A stretch of 64,000 nucleotides of DNA, from NCBI GenBank assembly GCA_004298905.1, contig SCTK01000019.1, positions 62,001 to 126,000 on the forward strand, read 5' to 3'. A model generated the notes under the pieces. That model was not told the DNA's origin and did no database searches. It saw only the letters and a program-made list of their open reading frames with translations. Made by a program: the position numbers and the translations under genes. Numbering within the stretch: position 1 is the stretch's first letter; every line of letters starts with the position of its first letter. The stretch comes from Burkholderiaceae bacterium. GTDB lineage: Bacteria; Pseudomonadota; Gammaproteobacteria; Burkholderiales; Burkholderiaceae_D. This document shows, piece by piece, positions 51,541 to 59,143 of this stretch.

Positions 51541-51556
51541 TGCAAGAAACGTGCTA
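51541..51556 (-). promoter_or_regulatory. Sigma54-like promoter of the second molybdoenzyme
   Basis: The minus strand reads TAGCACGTTTCTTGCA. Apart from AG for GG at -24 it matches TGGCACG-N4-TTGCA with correct 10-nt spacing between the -24 and -12 dinucleotides. It is weaker than the two sites near nirB and narK. Confidence 0.5.
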
Positions 51557-51677
51557 GAAAAGTGCGTCCATCGAACAGGGTTGCATGGCGCCTTGTTTGG
51601 CAAGGGAAATCATCCTGTCCGCCTTAAGGCCGGCGGTTCAGATTGCCTAAAATACAGGCGCAAGGCCGTCTGATTTA

Positions 51678-51700
51678 GTGCGTAGCGAGAAGCTACGCAC
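51678..51700 (-). terminator. Hairpin behind nasA
   Basis: GTGCGTAGC and GCTACGCAC pair over 9 bp with a 5-nt loop, 20 nt past the nasA stop on the minus strand, without a strong T-run. The rest of the gap 51475-51719 holds the sigma54-like site and no gene. Confidence 0.5.
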
Positions 51701-51719
51701 CATGTCTGAGCATGTCCGG

Positions 51720-54491
51720 CTATTGCGTCGTTGCCGATGCTTTCTGCAAAAGAATCCGCTTGATCTCCGGCACGCAAGAGCCGCAGTTGGTGCCGCATTT
51801 GAGCGTGCCTTGCAGCGCGGAGAGCAAAGCTTCGGGCGGGCCGGAGAGTTCTTCCAGCGTTTCGGCGATTTCACTTTCCGCAACATTCAGGCAGCTACAA
51901 ATTACCTTGCCGCGCGCGTGGAAACCCGCCGGTGGCTTGGTGGTCGGCATCAACAGGAGCAAACGCAGGCTTGCAACCGATTGGCCATTTTGCAGGTATT
52001 CCTTGAGCCAGCCTTCGGCCGCCAGATCGCCCGCGAGGGCCACGGCTTGCAGGCTGTCTTGCTGAACCAGCAGCCTGCGCATATTGCCTTTGCGCGCATC
52101 GGCATAGGCCAGCACCTCGGCCCGGTCCAGACCGAAGTGCGCTTCGATTTCGCGCCGCACTTCTTCGGGCGCGGGTTCATGCGCGGCAGCGCGGAACAGC
52201 ACGCCAATTTTTTCGCGGCCGAACAGAACGCAGGAAGCATAGACAAAGCGCGGCATGTATTCGCGCAACGCCTGCTGCACTTCCAGCGCGCGTTCCTGCG
52301 GCAGCCAGCCGAACACGACATAGCTCCAGGCCAGATCGGCTTTGACGATCTTGGCGGCGGCGTGTTTCAGTTCCGGCTGTTTGGAACTGGGGTCGAGCGC
52401 AGGAATCGTCAGCGCATTCACGCCCAGCGCGGCATGTCCGTGCCCGGCCGTGCCGGACACGAATTCCGGCCCCCAGTGCATGCCGATGAAAGCCTGCCCC
52501 GGCGCGATTTCCTCGCTGGCCTGCGCCAGCAACACCTGGCTGCCGCGCCGCGTGGTCACATACACCAGACTGCCCTCACCAATCTGACGACGCTCCATAT
52601 CGTTGGGGTTCATCTGCACCGACGGTTCCGGCGCATGCGCAAACAGTTGCGGCACAGTGCCGGTACGGCTCATGCTGTGCCATTGGTCGCGCAGGCGGCC
52701 GGTGTTCAAGCGGAAAGGGTAGCGCGCATCGACCGGCTCGGCCACTTGCGTGTACATCGTGTTGACAAATTTCGCCTTGCCGTTGGCCGTGGGGAAGATG
52801 CCGTCTTCGTACAGCCGCACCTTGCCGTGGGTTGCGCCTTCCGGCATCGGCCATTGCTGTGGACCGGCGGTTTCGAGTATTCGGTACGACAAGCCGGTGA
52901 TGTCGAGATCGCGCCCGCGCGTCGATTCGCGGTGTTCGTTCCAGACCTGCTCGGCAGTTTGATAAGGGAACAGCGTGGCTTGGCCGGGGCGCAGTGTGTG
53001 TTCGAGCCGCCGGGCAAAATCGACCGCGATGTCCCAGTCGGCGCGCGCTTGACCCATTGCTGGCACGGCGACATTGACCCGTGTGATGCGGCGCTCGGAA
53101 TTGGTGACCGTGCCTTCCTTCTCGCCCCAGGTTGCCGCGGGCAACAGCACATCGGCATAGGGCACGGTGGCGGTGGTTTTGTAGGCTTCCTGCACCACCA
53201 CCAGCTCGGCCTTGCGCAGCGCTTCATGCACCACCTTTTGATCGGGCAGCGATTGCGCCGGATTGGTACAGGCGATCCAGATCATCTTGATCTCGCCGTT
53301 GCGCACCGCTTCAAACATTTCAACTGCCGTCTTGCCGGGTTTCTCGGGCACGCTCTCGACGCCCCACAGCGCAGCGACTTCGGCGCGGTGTTCGGGATTG
53401 GCCAGATCGCGATGTGCCGGCAGGAGATTGGACATGCCGCCCACTTCGCGCCCGCCCATCGCGTTGCCCTGGCCGGTCAGCGAGAAGGGCCCCGCGCCCG
53501 GTTTGCCGATCTGGCCGGTGGCCAGATGCAGGTTGATCAGCGCGGCATTCTTGGCCGTGCCGGACGAGGATTGATTCAGACCCTGGCAATACAGTGACAG
53601 TGTGGCCTTCGATTGCGCGAACCACAATGCCGCCGTCTGCAAATCTTCCGCCTTGATGCCGCAGGTATCCGCAACAAAAGCGGGGGTGTAGTCGCGCACC
53701 GTGCGCTTCAATTCAGCAAAGCCTTCGGTATGCGTGCCGATGTAATCGAGATCGACCAGGTCTTCCCACAGCAGGATGTGCAGCATGCCATTGAATAGCG
53801 CGATATCGGTGCCGGGCTGGATCGCCAGATGCAGATCGGCCTGCAATGCAGTATCGGTGCGGCGCGGATCGACGACGACGATGCGCATGCCGGGATTCTT
53901 TTTCTTCGCATCCTCGATGCGGCGGAAGACGATCGGGTGTGCGAATGCCGTGTTCGAACCGGCGATGAACAGCGTTTCGCAATGATCGAAGTCCTCATAC
54001 GCAGCGGGCGGCGCATCGGCGCCCAGCGTCTGCTTGTACCCCGCCACCGCCGAACTCATGCACAGGCGCGAATTGGTATCGAGGTTGTTGGTGCCGATCA
54101 AGCCCTTGGCGAGTTTGTTGAAGACGTAATAGTCCTCGGTCAGCAACTGGCCGGAAATATAGAACGCCACACTGTCCGGGCCGTGCGTGCGGATGCAATC
54201 GGCAAATTTCTGCGCCACATGATCGAGCGCGGCATCCCAGGCAACGCGCTGACGCGGTGCGTCCTTGCTGTTGCGCAGCTCGGGATACAAGGCGCGCGTT
54301 TGCCACTGGATCGTGCGTTGCGCAGACAGATGCAGCGTGCTGCCCTTGGTGCACAGGCGGCCAAAGTTGGCGGGATGATCCGGATCGCCGCGCACGCCGG
54401 TGATGTCATCGCCCTGGGATTGAATAATGACGCCGCAACCCACGCCGCAATAGGGGCAGGTGGCCTTGGTTTCTCGTGGTGAAACTGACAT
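51720..54491 (-). CDS. nasA: Assimilatory nitrate reductase catalytic subunit
   Basis: Reduces nitrate to nitrite in the cytoplasm. The 923-residue protein has the N-terminal [4Fe-4S] motif CPYCGVGCGVIIQ with GRLCTKG (about 12-48). Mo-bis-MGD regions follow (RLCMSSAVAGYKQTLGADAP, VVVDPRRTDTALQADLHLAI and GLNQSSSGTAKNAALINLHL). The NasA hallmark ATGQIGKPGAGPFSLTGQGN, then AMGGREVGGMSN, is present. A C-terminal BFD-like [2Fe-2S] domain (about 865-920) has ICSCLNVAESEIAE and GTNCGSCVPEIKR. The insert near 790-850 resembles the NirB-like electron-input region of long NasA forms. It follows nirD in the operon. Confidence 0.97.
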   Translation of the reverse strand: MSVSPRETKATCPYCGVGCGVIIQSQGDDITGVRGDPDHPANFGRLCTKGSTLHLSAQRTIQWQTRALYPELRNSKDAPRQRVAWDAALDHVAQKFADCIRTHGPDSVAFYISGQLLTEDYYVFNKLAKGLIGTNNLDTNSRLCMSSAVAGYKQTLGADAPPAAYEDFDHCETLFIAGSNTAFAHPIVFRRIEDAKKKNPGMRIVVVDPRRTDTALQADLHLAIQPGTDIALFNGMLHILLWEDLVDLDYIGTHTEGFAELKRTVRDYTPAFVADTCGIKAEDLQTAALWFAQSKATLSLYCQGLNQSSSGTAKNAALINLHLATGQIGKPGAGPFSLTGQGNAMGGREVGGMSNLLPAHRDLANPEHRAEVAALWGVESVPEKPGKTAVEMFEAVRNGEIKMIWIACTNPAQSLPDQKVVHEALRKAELVVVQEAYKTTATVPYADVLLPAATWGEKEGTVTNSERRITRVNVAVPAMGQARADWDIAVDFARRLEHTLRPGQATLFPYQTAEQVWNEHRESTRGRDLDITGLSYRILETAGPQQWPMPEGATHGKVRLYEDGIFPTANGKAKFVNTMYTQVAEPVDARYPFRLNTGRLRDQWHSMSRTGTVPQLFAHAPEPSVQMNPNDMERRQIGEGSLVYVTTRRGSQVLLAQASEEIAPGQAFIGMHWGPEFVSGTAGHGHAALGVNALTIPALDPSSKQPELKHAAAKIVKADLAWSYVVFGWLPQERALEVQQALREYMPRFVYASCVLFGREKIGVLFRAAAHEPAPEEVRREIEAHFGLDRAEVLAYADARKGNMRRLLVQQDSLQAVALAGDLAAEGWLKEYLQNGQSVASLRLLLLMPTTKPPAGFHARGKVICSCLNVAESEIAETLEELSGPPEALLSALQGTLKCGTNCGSCVPEIKRILLQKASATTQ

Positions 54492-54565
54492 GGACTTCCA
54501 GACGGGAGGCTTGTTGCTATCAGATTAGCCAACAGCAACAAGAATGCCAGAGATTGCTGCGAATC

Positions 54566-54588
54566 TCCTCCCCTTCAAGGGGGAGGGG
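54566..54588. repeat. Short C/G-run hairpin between nirD and nasA
   Basis: CTCCCC-TTCAA-GGGGGAG and flanking bases form a small hairpin of the same kind as the unit in the repeat at 28278-28376. Confidence 0.5.
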
Positions 54589-54594
54589 TATAGA

Positions 54595-54921
54595 TCAGGA
54601 AGCTATTTCGGCTTTGTCGAGGAAGACTTGATCGCCTTCCAGCTTGATGGCGAACTTCTGCACACAGCCTTCGTCAGGCGCGACAGCACAACCCTTGTCC
54701 ATTTCGATATTCCAGTTGTGCAACGGACAGGCGACGCGCTTGCCGTGCACGATGCCCTGCGACAGCGGGCCGCCCTTGTGCGGACATTTGTCGAGCAGGG
54801 CAAACACTTCATTGTCGGCATTGCGGAAGATCGCGATATCGTGACCATGATCACGACGCACTACGCGCGCACCCAGTACCGGCACGTCGTCGATTTTGCA
54901 AATAGGAATCCAGTTACTCAT
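54595..54921 (-). CDS. nirD: Nitrite reductase small subunit, Rieske-type
   Basis: A 108-residue cytoplasmic partner of NirB in NADH-dependent reduction of nitrite to ammonium. It has a Rieske fold with apparent [2Fe-2S] ligands, CPHKGGPLSQG and CPLHNWNIEM (C-x-H and C-x2-H). The terminal region KFAIKLEGDQVFLDKAEIA is typical. The ATG at 54921 lies 54 nt after the nirB stop, and the GGTGTGAAGC ribosome binding site is weak. Length is normal for NirD. Confidence 0.94.
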   Translation of the reverse strand: MSNWIPICKIDDVPVLGARVVRRDHGHDIAIFRNADNEVFALLDKCPHKGGPLSQGIVHGKRVACPLHNWNIEMDKGCAVAPDEGCVQKFAIKLEGDQVFLDKAEIAS

Positions 54922-54975
54922 GCTTCACACCAGGAAAAATTCGTATGCAGAGCGCACTCTGCATACCGTGATTGA

Positions 54976-57405
54976 TTAAATGGGAATGATCTCGAACTGC
55001 TTGCGATCAACATGCGCCTTGTCCAGCTCTTTCCACGGATCGGGTGCGCCTTCCAGATCGAACAGCAGACGTTCATACAAGGCCTTGCGGTTGTCGGCAT
55101 CGTCGACGATGCGCTGCTTGATGTAGTCGAGACCCACACGCTGCACATAGTGCACGGTGCGATCCAGGTACCAGGCTTCTTCGCGATACAGTTGCAGGAA
55201 AGCGGCGGAGTATTCCATCACTTCTTCCTGCGTCTTGACCTTGCACAGGAACTCGGCCACTTCGGTCTTGATGCCGCCGTTACCCGCGACATACAGCTCG
55301 TAACCCGAATCGACACCGATCACGCCGACGTCTTTGATGCCAGCCTCGGCGCAGTTACGCGGGCAGCCCGACACGGCCAGCTTGACCTTGTGCGGCGAAT
55401 ACATACCAAACAGCATCTTCTCCAGCTTGACGCCCAGCTTCATCGATTCCTGCGTGCCGAAACGGCAGTGCTCGGAACCGACGCAGGTCTTCACGGTACG
55501 GATCGATTTGCCGTAGGCGTGGCCTGAAGGCATGTCCAGATCTTTCCAGACATTCTGCAAATCTTCCTTCTTGATGCCGAGCAAGTCGATGCGCTGACCG
55601 CCGGTGACCTTCACCGTCGGCACATTGTATTTCTCGGCCACGTCAGCAATGCGGCGCAATTCCGCTGGTGTGGTCAACCCACCCCACATACGCGGCACAA
55701 CGGAATAAGTGCCGTCTTTTTGAATGTTGGCGTGTGCGCGTTCGTTGATGAAGCGCGATTGCGGATCGTCTTTCGCCTCTTTCGGCCAAGTCGAGATCAG
55801 GTAATAGTTGATCGCAGGACGGCAGCTCGAGCAGCCGTTCGGCGTACGCCAGCCCAGGCCTTCGAAGACCTCTTTGCTGGTCAGCCAGTGCTGCTCGCGA
55901 ATCGCCTTGCGCGCATCGGCGTGCGAGGCATCGGTACAACCGCACATGGCCTTCTTCTGTGGGGCAGCAGAATAATCGCCGCCCGCAGTGAACATCAGAA
56001 TCTGTTCGACCAGGCCGGTACACGAACCGCAGGACGCCGAGGCCTTGGTGTGCTTGCGCACTTCGTCGAGCGTGAACAGGCCCTTTTCCTTGATCGCCTT
56101 GCAGATGGTGCCCTTGTTGACGCCGTTGCAGCCGCACACTTCGGCATTATCGGCCATCGTGGCAGCCTTGTTCTGGCCTTCGTGACCGGTATCGCCGAGG
56201 TTGTTCTCACCGAACATCAGCTGATCACGGATCTCGGTGACGTTCTTGCCTTCGCGCAGCAGTTTGAAATACCAGGAGCCGTCGACGGTATCGCCATACA
56301 GGCAGGCGCCGACCAGTTTGTTGTCCTTCAGCACGAGGCGCTTGTACACGCCGCCGATTGGATCGGACAGAGTAATTTCTTCGCAGCCTTCGCCGCCCAT
56401 GAAGTTGCCGGCAGAGAAGAGATCGACACCGGTGACTTTCAGCTTGGTCGAGGTGACCGAACCTTCATAGCGGCCAATACCGAATTCGGCCAGGTGGTTC
56501 GCACACACTTTGCCCTGTTCGAACAGCGGCGCGACCAGGCCATAAGCAATGCCGCGATGGCTGACGCACTCGCCCACAGCGTACACGCGTGGGTCGTAAG
56601 TCTGCATCGTGTCGTTGACGACAATGCCGCGATTGCAATGAATACCAGCGCTCTCGGCCAGTTCGGTATTGGGGCGTATGCCGACCGCCATCACCACCAG
56701 TTCCGCCGGAATTTCCATGCCATCCTTGAAGCGGATGGATTTCACATGACCGGCATCGTCGCCAATCAACGCTTCGGTGTTTTTTTGCAGCAGGAAATTG
56801 ATGCCCTTGTCTTCCAGCGACTTCTGCAGCAGATCGGCCGCCGTCTTGTCGAGCTGACGCTCCATCAGCCACGGCATCAGGTGCACTACCGTCACATCCA
56901 TGCCGCGCAACTTCAAGCCGTTGGCCGCTTCCAGGCCCAGCAGGCCGCCACCGATGACCACCGCATGCTTGTGCTGCTTCGCGGCTTCGATCATGTAATT
57001 GGTGTCATAAATATCGCGGTAGCCGATCACGCCTTTCAAATCCTTGCCCGGCACCGGCAGGATGAAGGGGTTGGAACCGGTGGACAGCAGCAGACGATCA
57101 TAGGTTTCGGTCGTGCCGTCTTCGGCGATCACCAGACGATTCTTGCGGTCGATCTTGGTAATTTTTTTGTTCAGGTGCAGATTGATCTTGTTTTCTTCAT
57201 ACCAATCGACATCATTGAGCATGATGTCCTTGATGGTCTGCTCACCGGCCAGTACGGGCGAGAGCAGAATGCGGTTGTAATTGGCGTGCGGCTCGGCACC
57301 AAACACCGTGATGTCGTACATGTCCGGCGCAATTTTCAACAGCTCTTCCAGCGTGCGCACACCGGCCATGCCGTTGCCGACCATCACCAATTTCATCTTT
57401 TTCAT
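54976..57405 (-). CDS. nirB: NADH-dependent nitrite reductase large subunit
   Basis: Catalyses six-electron reduction of nitrite to ammonium. The 809-residue protein starts with an FAD/NADH domain (VMVGNGMAGVRTLEELLKIA, then the NADH motif VVIGGGLLGLEAANGLKLRG, about 145). It continues with the BFD-like [2Fe-2S] region (CGCNGVNKGTICKAIKEKG and ASCGSCTGLVEQI, about 420-470). The sulfite/nitrite reductase half (about 540-800) has the siroheme-[4Fe-4S] ligands VGSEHCRFGTQ and SGCPRNCAEAGIKD. GGAG lies nine bases before the ATG. It begins the operon nirB-nirD-nasA and has a sigma54 promoter 41 bp upstream. Confidence 0.97.
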   Translation of the reverse strand: MKKMKLVMVGNGMAGVRTLEELLKIAPDMYDITVFGAEPHANYNRILLSPVLAGEQTIKDIMLNDVDWYEENKINLHLNKKITKIDRKNRLVIAEDGTTETYDRLLLSTGSNPFILPVPGKDLKGVIGYRDIYDTNYMIEAAKQHKHAVVIGGGLLGLEAANGLKLRGMDVTVVHLMPWLMERQLDKTAADLLQKSLEDKGINFLLQKNTEALIGDDAGHVKSIRFKDGMEIPAELVVMAVGIRPNTELAESAGIHCNRGIVVNDTMQTYDPRVYAVGECVSHRGIAYGLVAPLFEQGKVCANHLAEFGIGRYEGSVTSTKLKVTGVDLFSAGNFMGGEGCEEITLSDPIGGVYKRLVLKDNKLVGACLYGDTVDGSWYFKLLREGKNVTEIRDQLMFGENNLGDTGHEGQNKAATMADNAEVCGCNGVNKGTICKAIKEKGLFTLDEVRKHTKASASCGSCTGLVEQILMFTAGGDYSAAPQKKAMCGCTDASHADARKAIREQHWLTSKEVFEGLGWRTPNGCSSCRPAINYYLISTWPKEAKDDPQSRFINERAHANIQKDGTYSVVPRMWGGLTTPAELRRIADVAEKYNVPTVKVTGGQRIDLLGIKKEDLQNVWKDLDMPSGHAYGKSIRTVKTCVGSEHCRFGTQESMKLGVKLEKMLFGMYSPHKVKLAVSGCPRNCAEAGIKDVGVIGVDSGYELYVAGNGGIKTEVAEFLCKVKTQEEVMEYSAAFLQLYREEAWYLDRTVHYVQRVGLDYIKQRIVDDADNRKALYERLLFDLEGAPDPWKELDKAHVDRKQFEIIPI

Positions 57406-57445
57406 CCAGGAACTCCAGTACGATCTTCAGAACAATCCATATATT

Positions 57446-57461
57446 AGCAAAAGCGGTGCCA
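57446..57461 (-). promoter_or_regulatory. Sigma54 promoter of nirB
   Basis: The minus strand reads TGGCACCGCTTTTGCT, with GG and GC separated by exactly 10 nt, matching the -24/-12 consensus. It lies 41 bp before the nirB ATG and implies activation by an enhancer-binding protein such as NtrC under nitrogen limitation. Confidence 0.85.
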
Positions 57462-57564
57462 ATTCCGGGACGACCGCATCAGCGCTTGCTTTCAACGGAC
57501 CTTAACGGACAGACACACAACGTGTTATCGGCATGAATGCACTTTGCCGCACCAGACCATGCCC

Positions 57565-57590
57565 AACATTTGTGCGTTTGCACAAATGTT
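57565..57590. promoter_or_regulatory. Perfect palindrome midway between nirB and narK
   Basis: AACATTTGTGC-gttt-GCACAAATGTT, two 11-bp arms with a 4-nt spacer. It lies about 105 bp from the nirB sigma54 site and about 180 bp from that of narK, a suitable position for an activator shared by both. Confidence 0.65.
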
Positions 57591-57600
57591 CACATTTTCT

Positions 57601-57645
57601 GCACCAACATTGCCCTGTCGCACCAAACTACATTGGCCTGCACCA
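57601..57645 (+). promoter_or_regulatory. Three phased GCACCA repeats
   Basis: GCACCA occurs at 57601-57606, 57620-57625 and 57640-57645, at 19- and 20-bp intervals, so all lie on one face of the helix. A further GCACCA is at 57550-57555. GCACC is the half-site of NtrC boxes, though the usual paired GGTGC partners are mostly lacking. Confidence 0.5.
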
Positions 57646-57769
57646 TCCTCGCAACCCACAATGATGCAACATCATCGACTGCAAGGGCTTCCGCACAACC
57701 GTCAATCATTCCGCGCACAGGCTTGAAACCCGCAGCCAGCCTTGCTGGTGCGCCCCATGCCTCGAGACG

Positions 57770-57785
57770 TGGCACAGCCTTTGCA
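57770..57785 (+). promoter_or_regulatory. Sigma54 promoter of narK
   Basis: TGGCACAGCCTTTGCA fits the consensus TGGCAC-N5-TTGCA, with GG and GC 10 nt apart, 64 bp before the narK ATG. Together with the opposing nirB site it makes a divergent sigma54 pair. Confidence 0.88.
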
Positions 57786-57848
57786 TAGTGCGAACCAGCT
57801 TGTTTATCAGCTCATTTACCCGTTTTGTTTTTCAACTCAAGGAATGTC

Positions 57849-59063
57849 ATGGCAAAAACTTCATTTTTGAAAGCCGGTCACACGCCCAGTCTGATCGCGG
57901 CCTTTCTGTATTTCGACATGAGCTTCATGGTGTGGGTGATGCTCGGCCCATTGGGTGTACAGATCGCCAAGGATCTGGGCCTGAGCGCCGCGCAAAAAGG
58001 TGTGATGGTCAGTACCCCGATTCTGGCCGGTGCGCTGTTGCGCATGGTCTGGGGCATGATGGTCGACCACCTCAAACCGAAAATGGCCGGCCTCATCGGT
58101 CAAGTCATCGTCATCGCCGCGCTGCTGTATGCCTGGCACTTCGGTATTCACAGCTATGAAGAAACACTGATCCTCGGCGTGTTCCTTGGCGTCGCCGGTG
58201 CTTCGTTTGCTGTCGCATTGCCGCTCGCTTCGCGCTGGTATCCGGCGGAACACCAAGGCACCGCGCTCGGCATCGCGGGTGCGGGCAACTCTGGTACCGC
58301 CTTTGCAGCGCTGTTCGGCCCTGGTCTGGCCATCGCCTTCGGCTGGCAAAACGTGTTCGGCATTGCCTGCATTCCGCTGGCGATCACGCTGGTGCTGTAT
58401 TTCATTCTGGCCAAGGACAGCCCGGAATGCCCGCCCGCCAAAACGCTGGGCGATTATCTGAAAGTGCTGAAAGACAAGGACGCCTGGTGGTTCATGCTGT
58501 TCTATAGCGTGACCTTCGGTGGCTTCGTCGGCCTGGCTGCTTCGCTGACGATTTATTTCAACACGCAATACGGTCTGGACCCGAAAATGGCTGGCTACTT
58601 CACCGCTGCCTGCGTATTCGCCGGTTCGCTGATGCGCCCGCTCGGCGGCTTCCTGGCTGACCGTGTCGGTGGCATCAAGTCGCTGTCGCTGATGTACATC
58701 ATGGCCGCTTCGATGATCGCCATCGTCAGTACCGGCCTGGAATCGCAATGGGTCGCGCTGGGTGTATTCATGCTCGCCATGCTGGCGCTGGGCGTGGGCA
58801 ACGGCTCGGTGTTCCAGTTGGTGCCGCAACGCTTCCGCAAGGAAATCGGCGTGATCACCGGACTGGTCGGTATGGCCGGCGGTTTCGGCGGTTACTATCT
58901 GGGCATCAGCCTGGGTTATTCCAGACAACTGACGGGCAGCTACCAAACCGGCTTCCTGATGTTTGCCGCTCTGGCCATCCTTGCCCTGGTCGGCCTGACC
59001 TCGGTGAAAAAACGCTGGCGCACCACCTGGGGCAGCGCAGCAATGACGACTGCCAAGATCTAA
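57849..59063 (+). CDS. narK: Nitrate/nitrite transporter, NNP-type MFS
   Basis: A 404-residue inner-membrane transporter of about 12 helices bringing nitrate into the cell. NNP-family features include GMMVDHLKPKMAGLIGQV (the MFS loop after helix 2, about 75), GNSGTAFAALFGPGLAIAFG (the nitrate signature, about 138-157) and MAGGFGGYYLGISLGYSRQL (the second signature, about 345-364). AAGGA lies seven bases before the ATG at 57849; a TTG-type upstream start at 57825 is unnecessary. It is divergent from nirB and has its own sigma54 promoter. Its placement with nirBD-nasA indicates assimilation rather than respiration. Confidence 0.95.
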   Translation: MAKTSFLKAGHTPSLIAAFLYFDMSFMVWVMLGPLGVQIAKDLGLSAAQKGVMVSTPILAGALLRMVWGMMVDHLKPKMAGLIGQVIVIAALLYAWHFGIHSYEETLILGVFLGVAGASFAVALPLASRWYPAEHQGTALGIAGAGNSGTAFAALFGPGLAIAFGWQNVFGIACIPLAITLVLYFILAKDSPECPPAKTLGDYLKVLKDKDAWWFMLFYSVTFGGFVGLAASLTIYFNTQYGLDPKMAGYFTAACVFAGSLMRPLGGFLADRVGGIKSLSLMYIMAASMIAIVSTGLESQWVALGVFMLAMLALGVGNGSVFQLVPQRFRKEIGVITGLVGMAGGFGGYYLGISLGYSRQLTGSYQTGFLMFAALAILALVGLTSVKKRWRTTWGSAAMTTAKI

Positions 59064-59087
59064 TCACGGTTTGATCGTTACAATGAG

Positions 59088-59120
59088 CGGCGTGCAATTT
59101 CGGTTGCACGCCGTTTTTTT
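59088..59120 (+). terminator. Intrinsic terminator behind narK
   Basis: CGGCGTGCAA and TTGCACGCCG form a 10-bp stem with a 6-nt loop, followed by T7, 25 nt after the narK stop. This is a textbook rho-independent terminator. Confidence 0.95.
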
Positions 59121-59143
59121 ATTCCCCATACCAATACAACACC

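Noticed and set aside
51678-53597. A 639-codon plus-strand frame opposite nasA
   Set aside because: Antisense shadow; nasA itself is supported by family motifs along its whole length.
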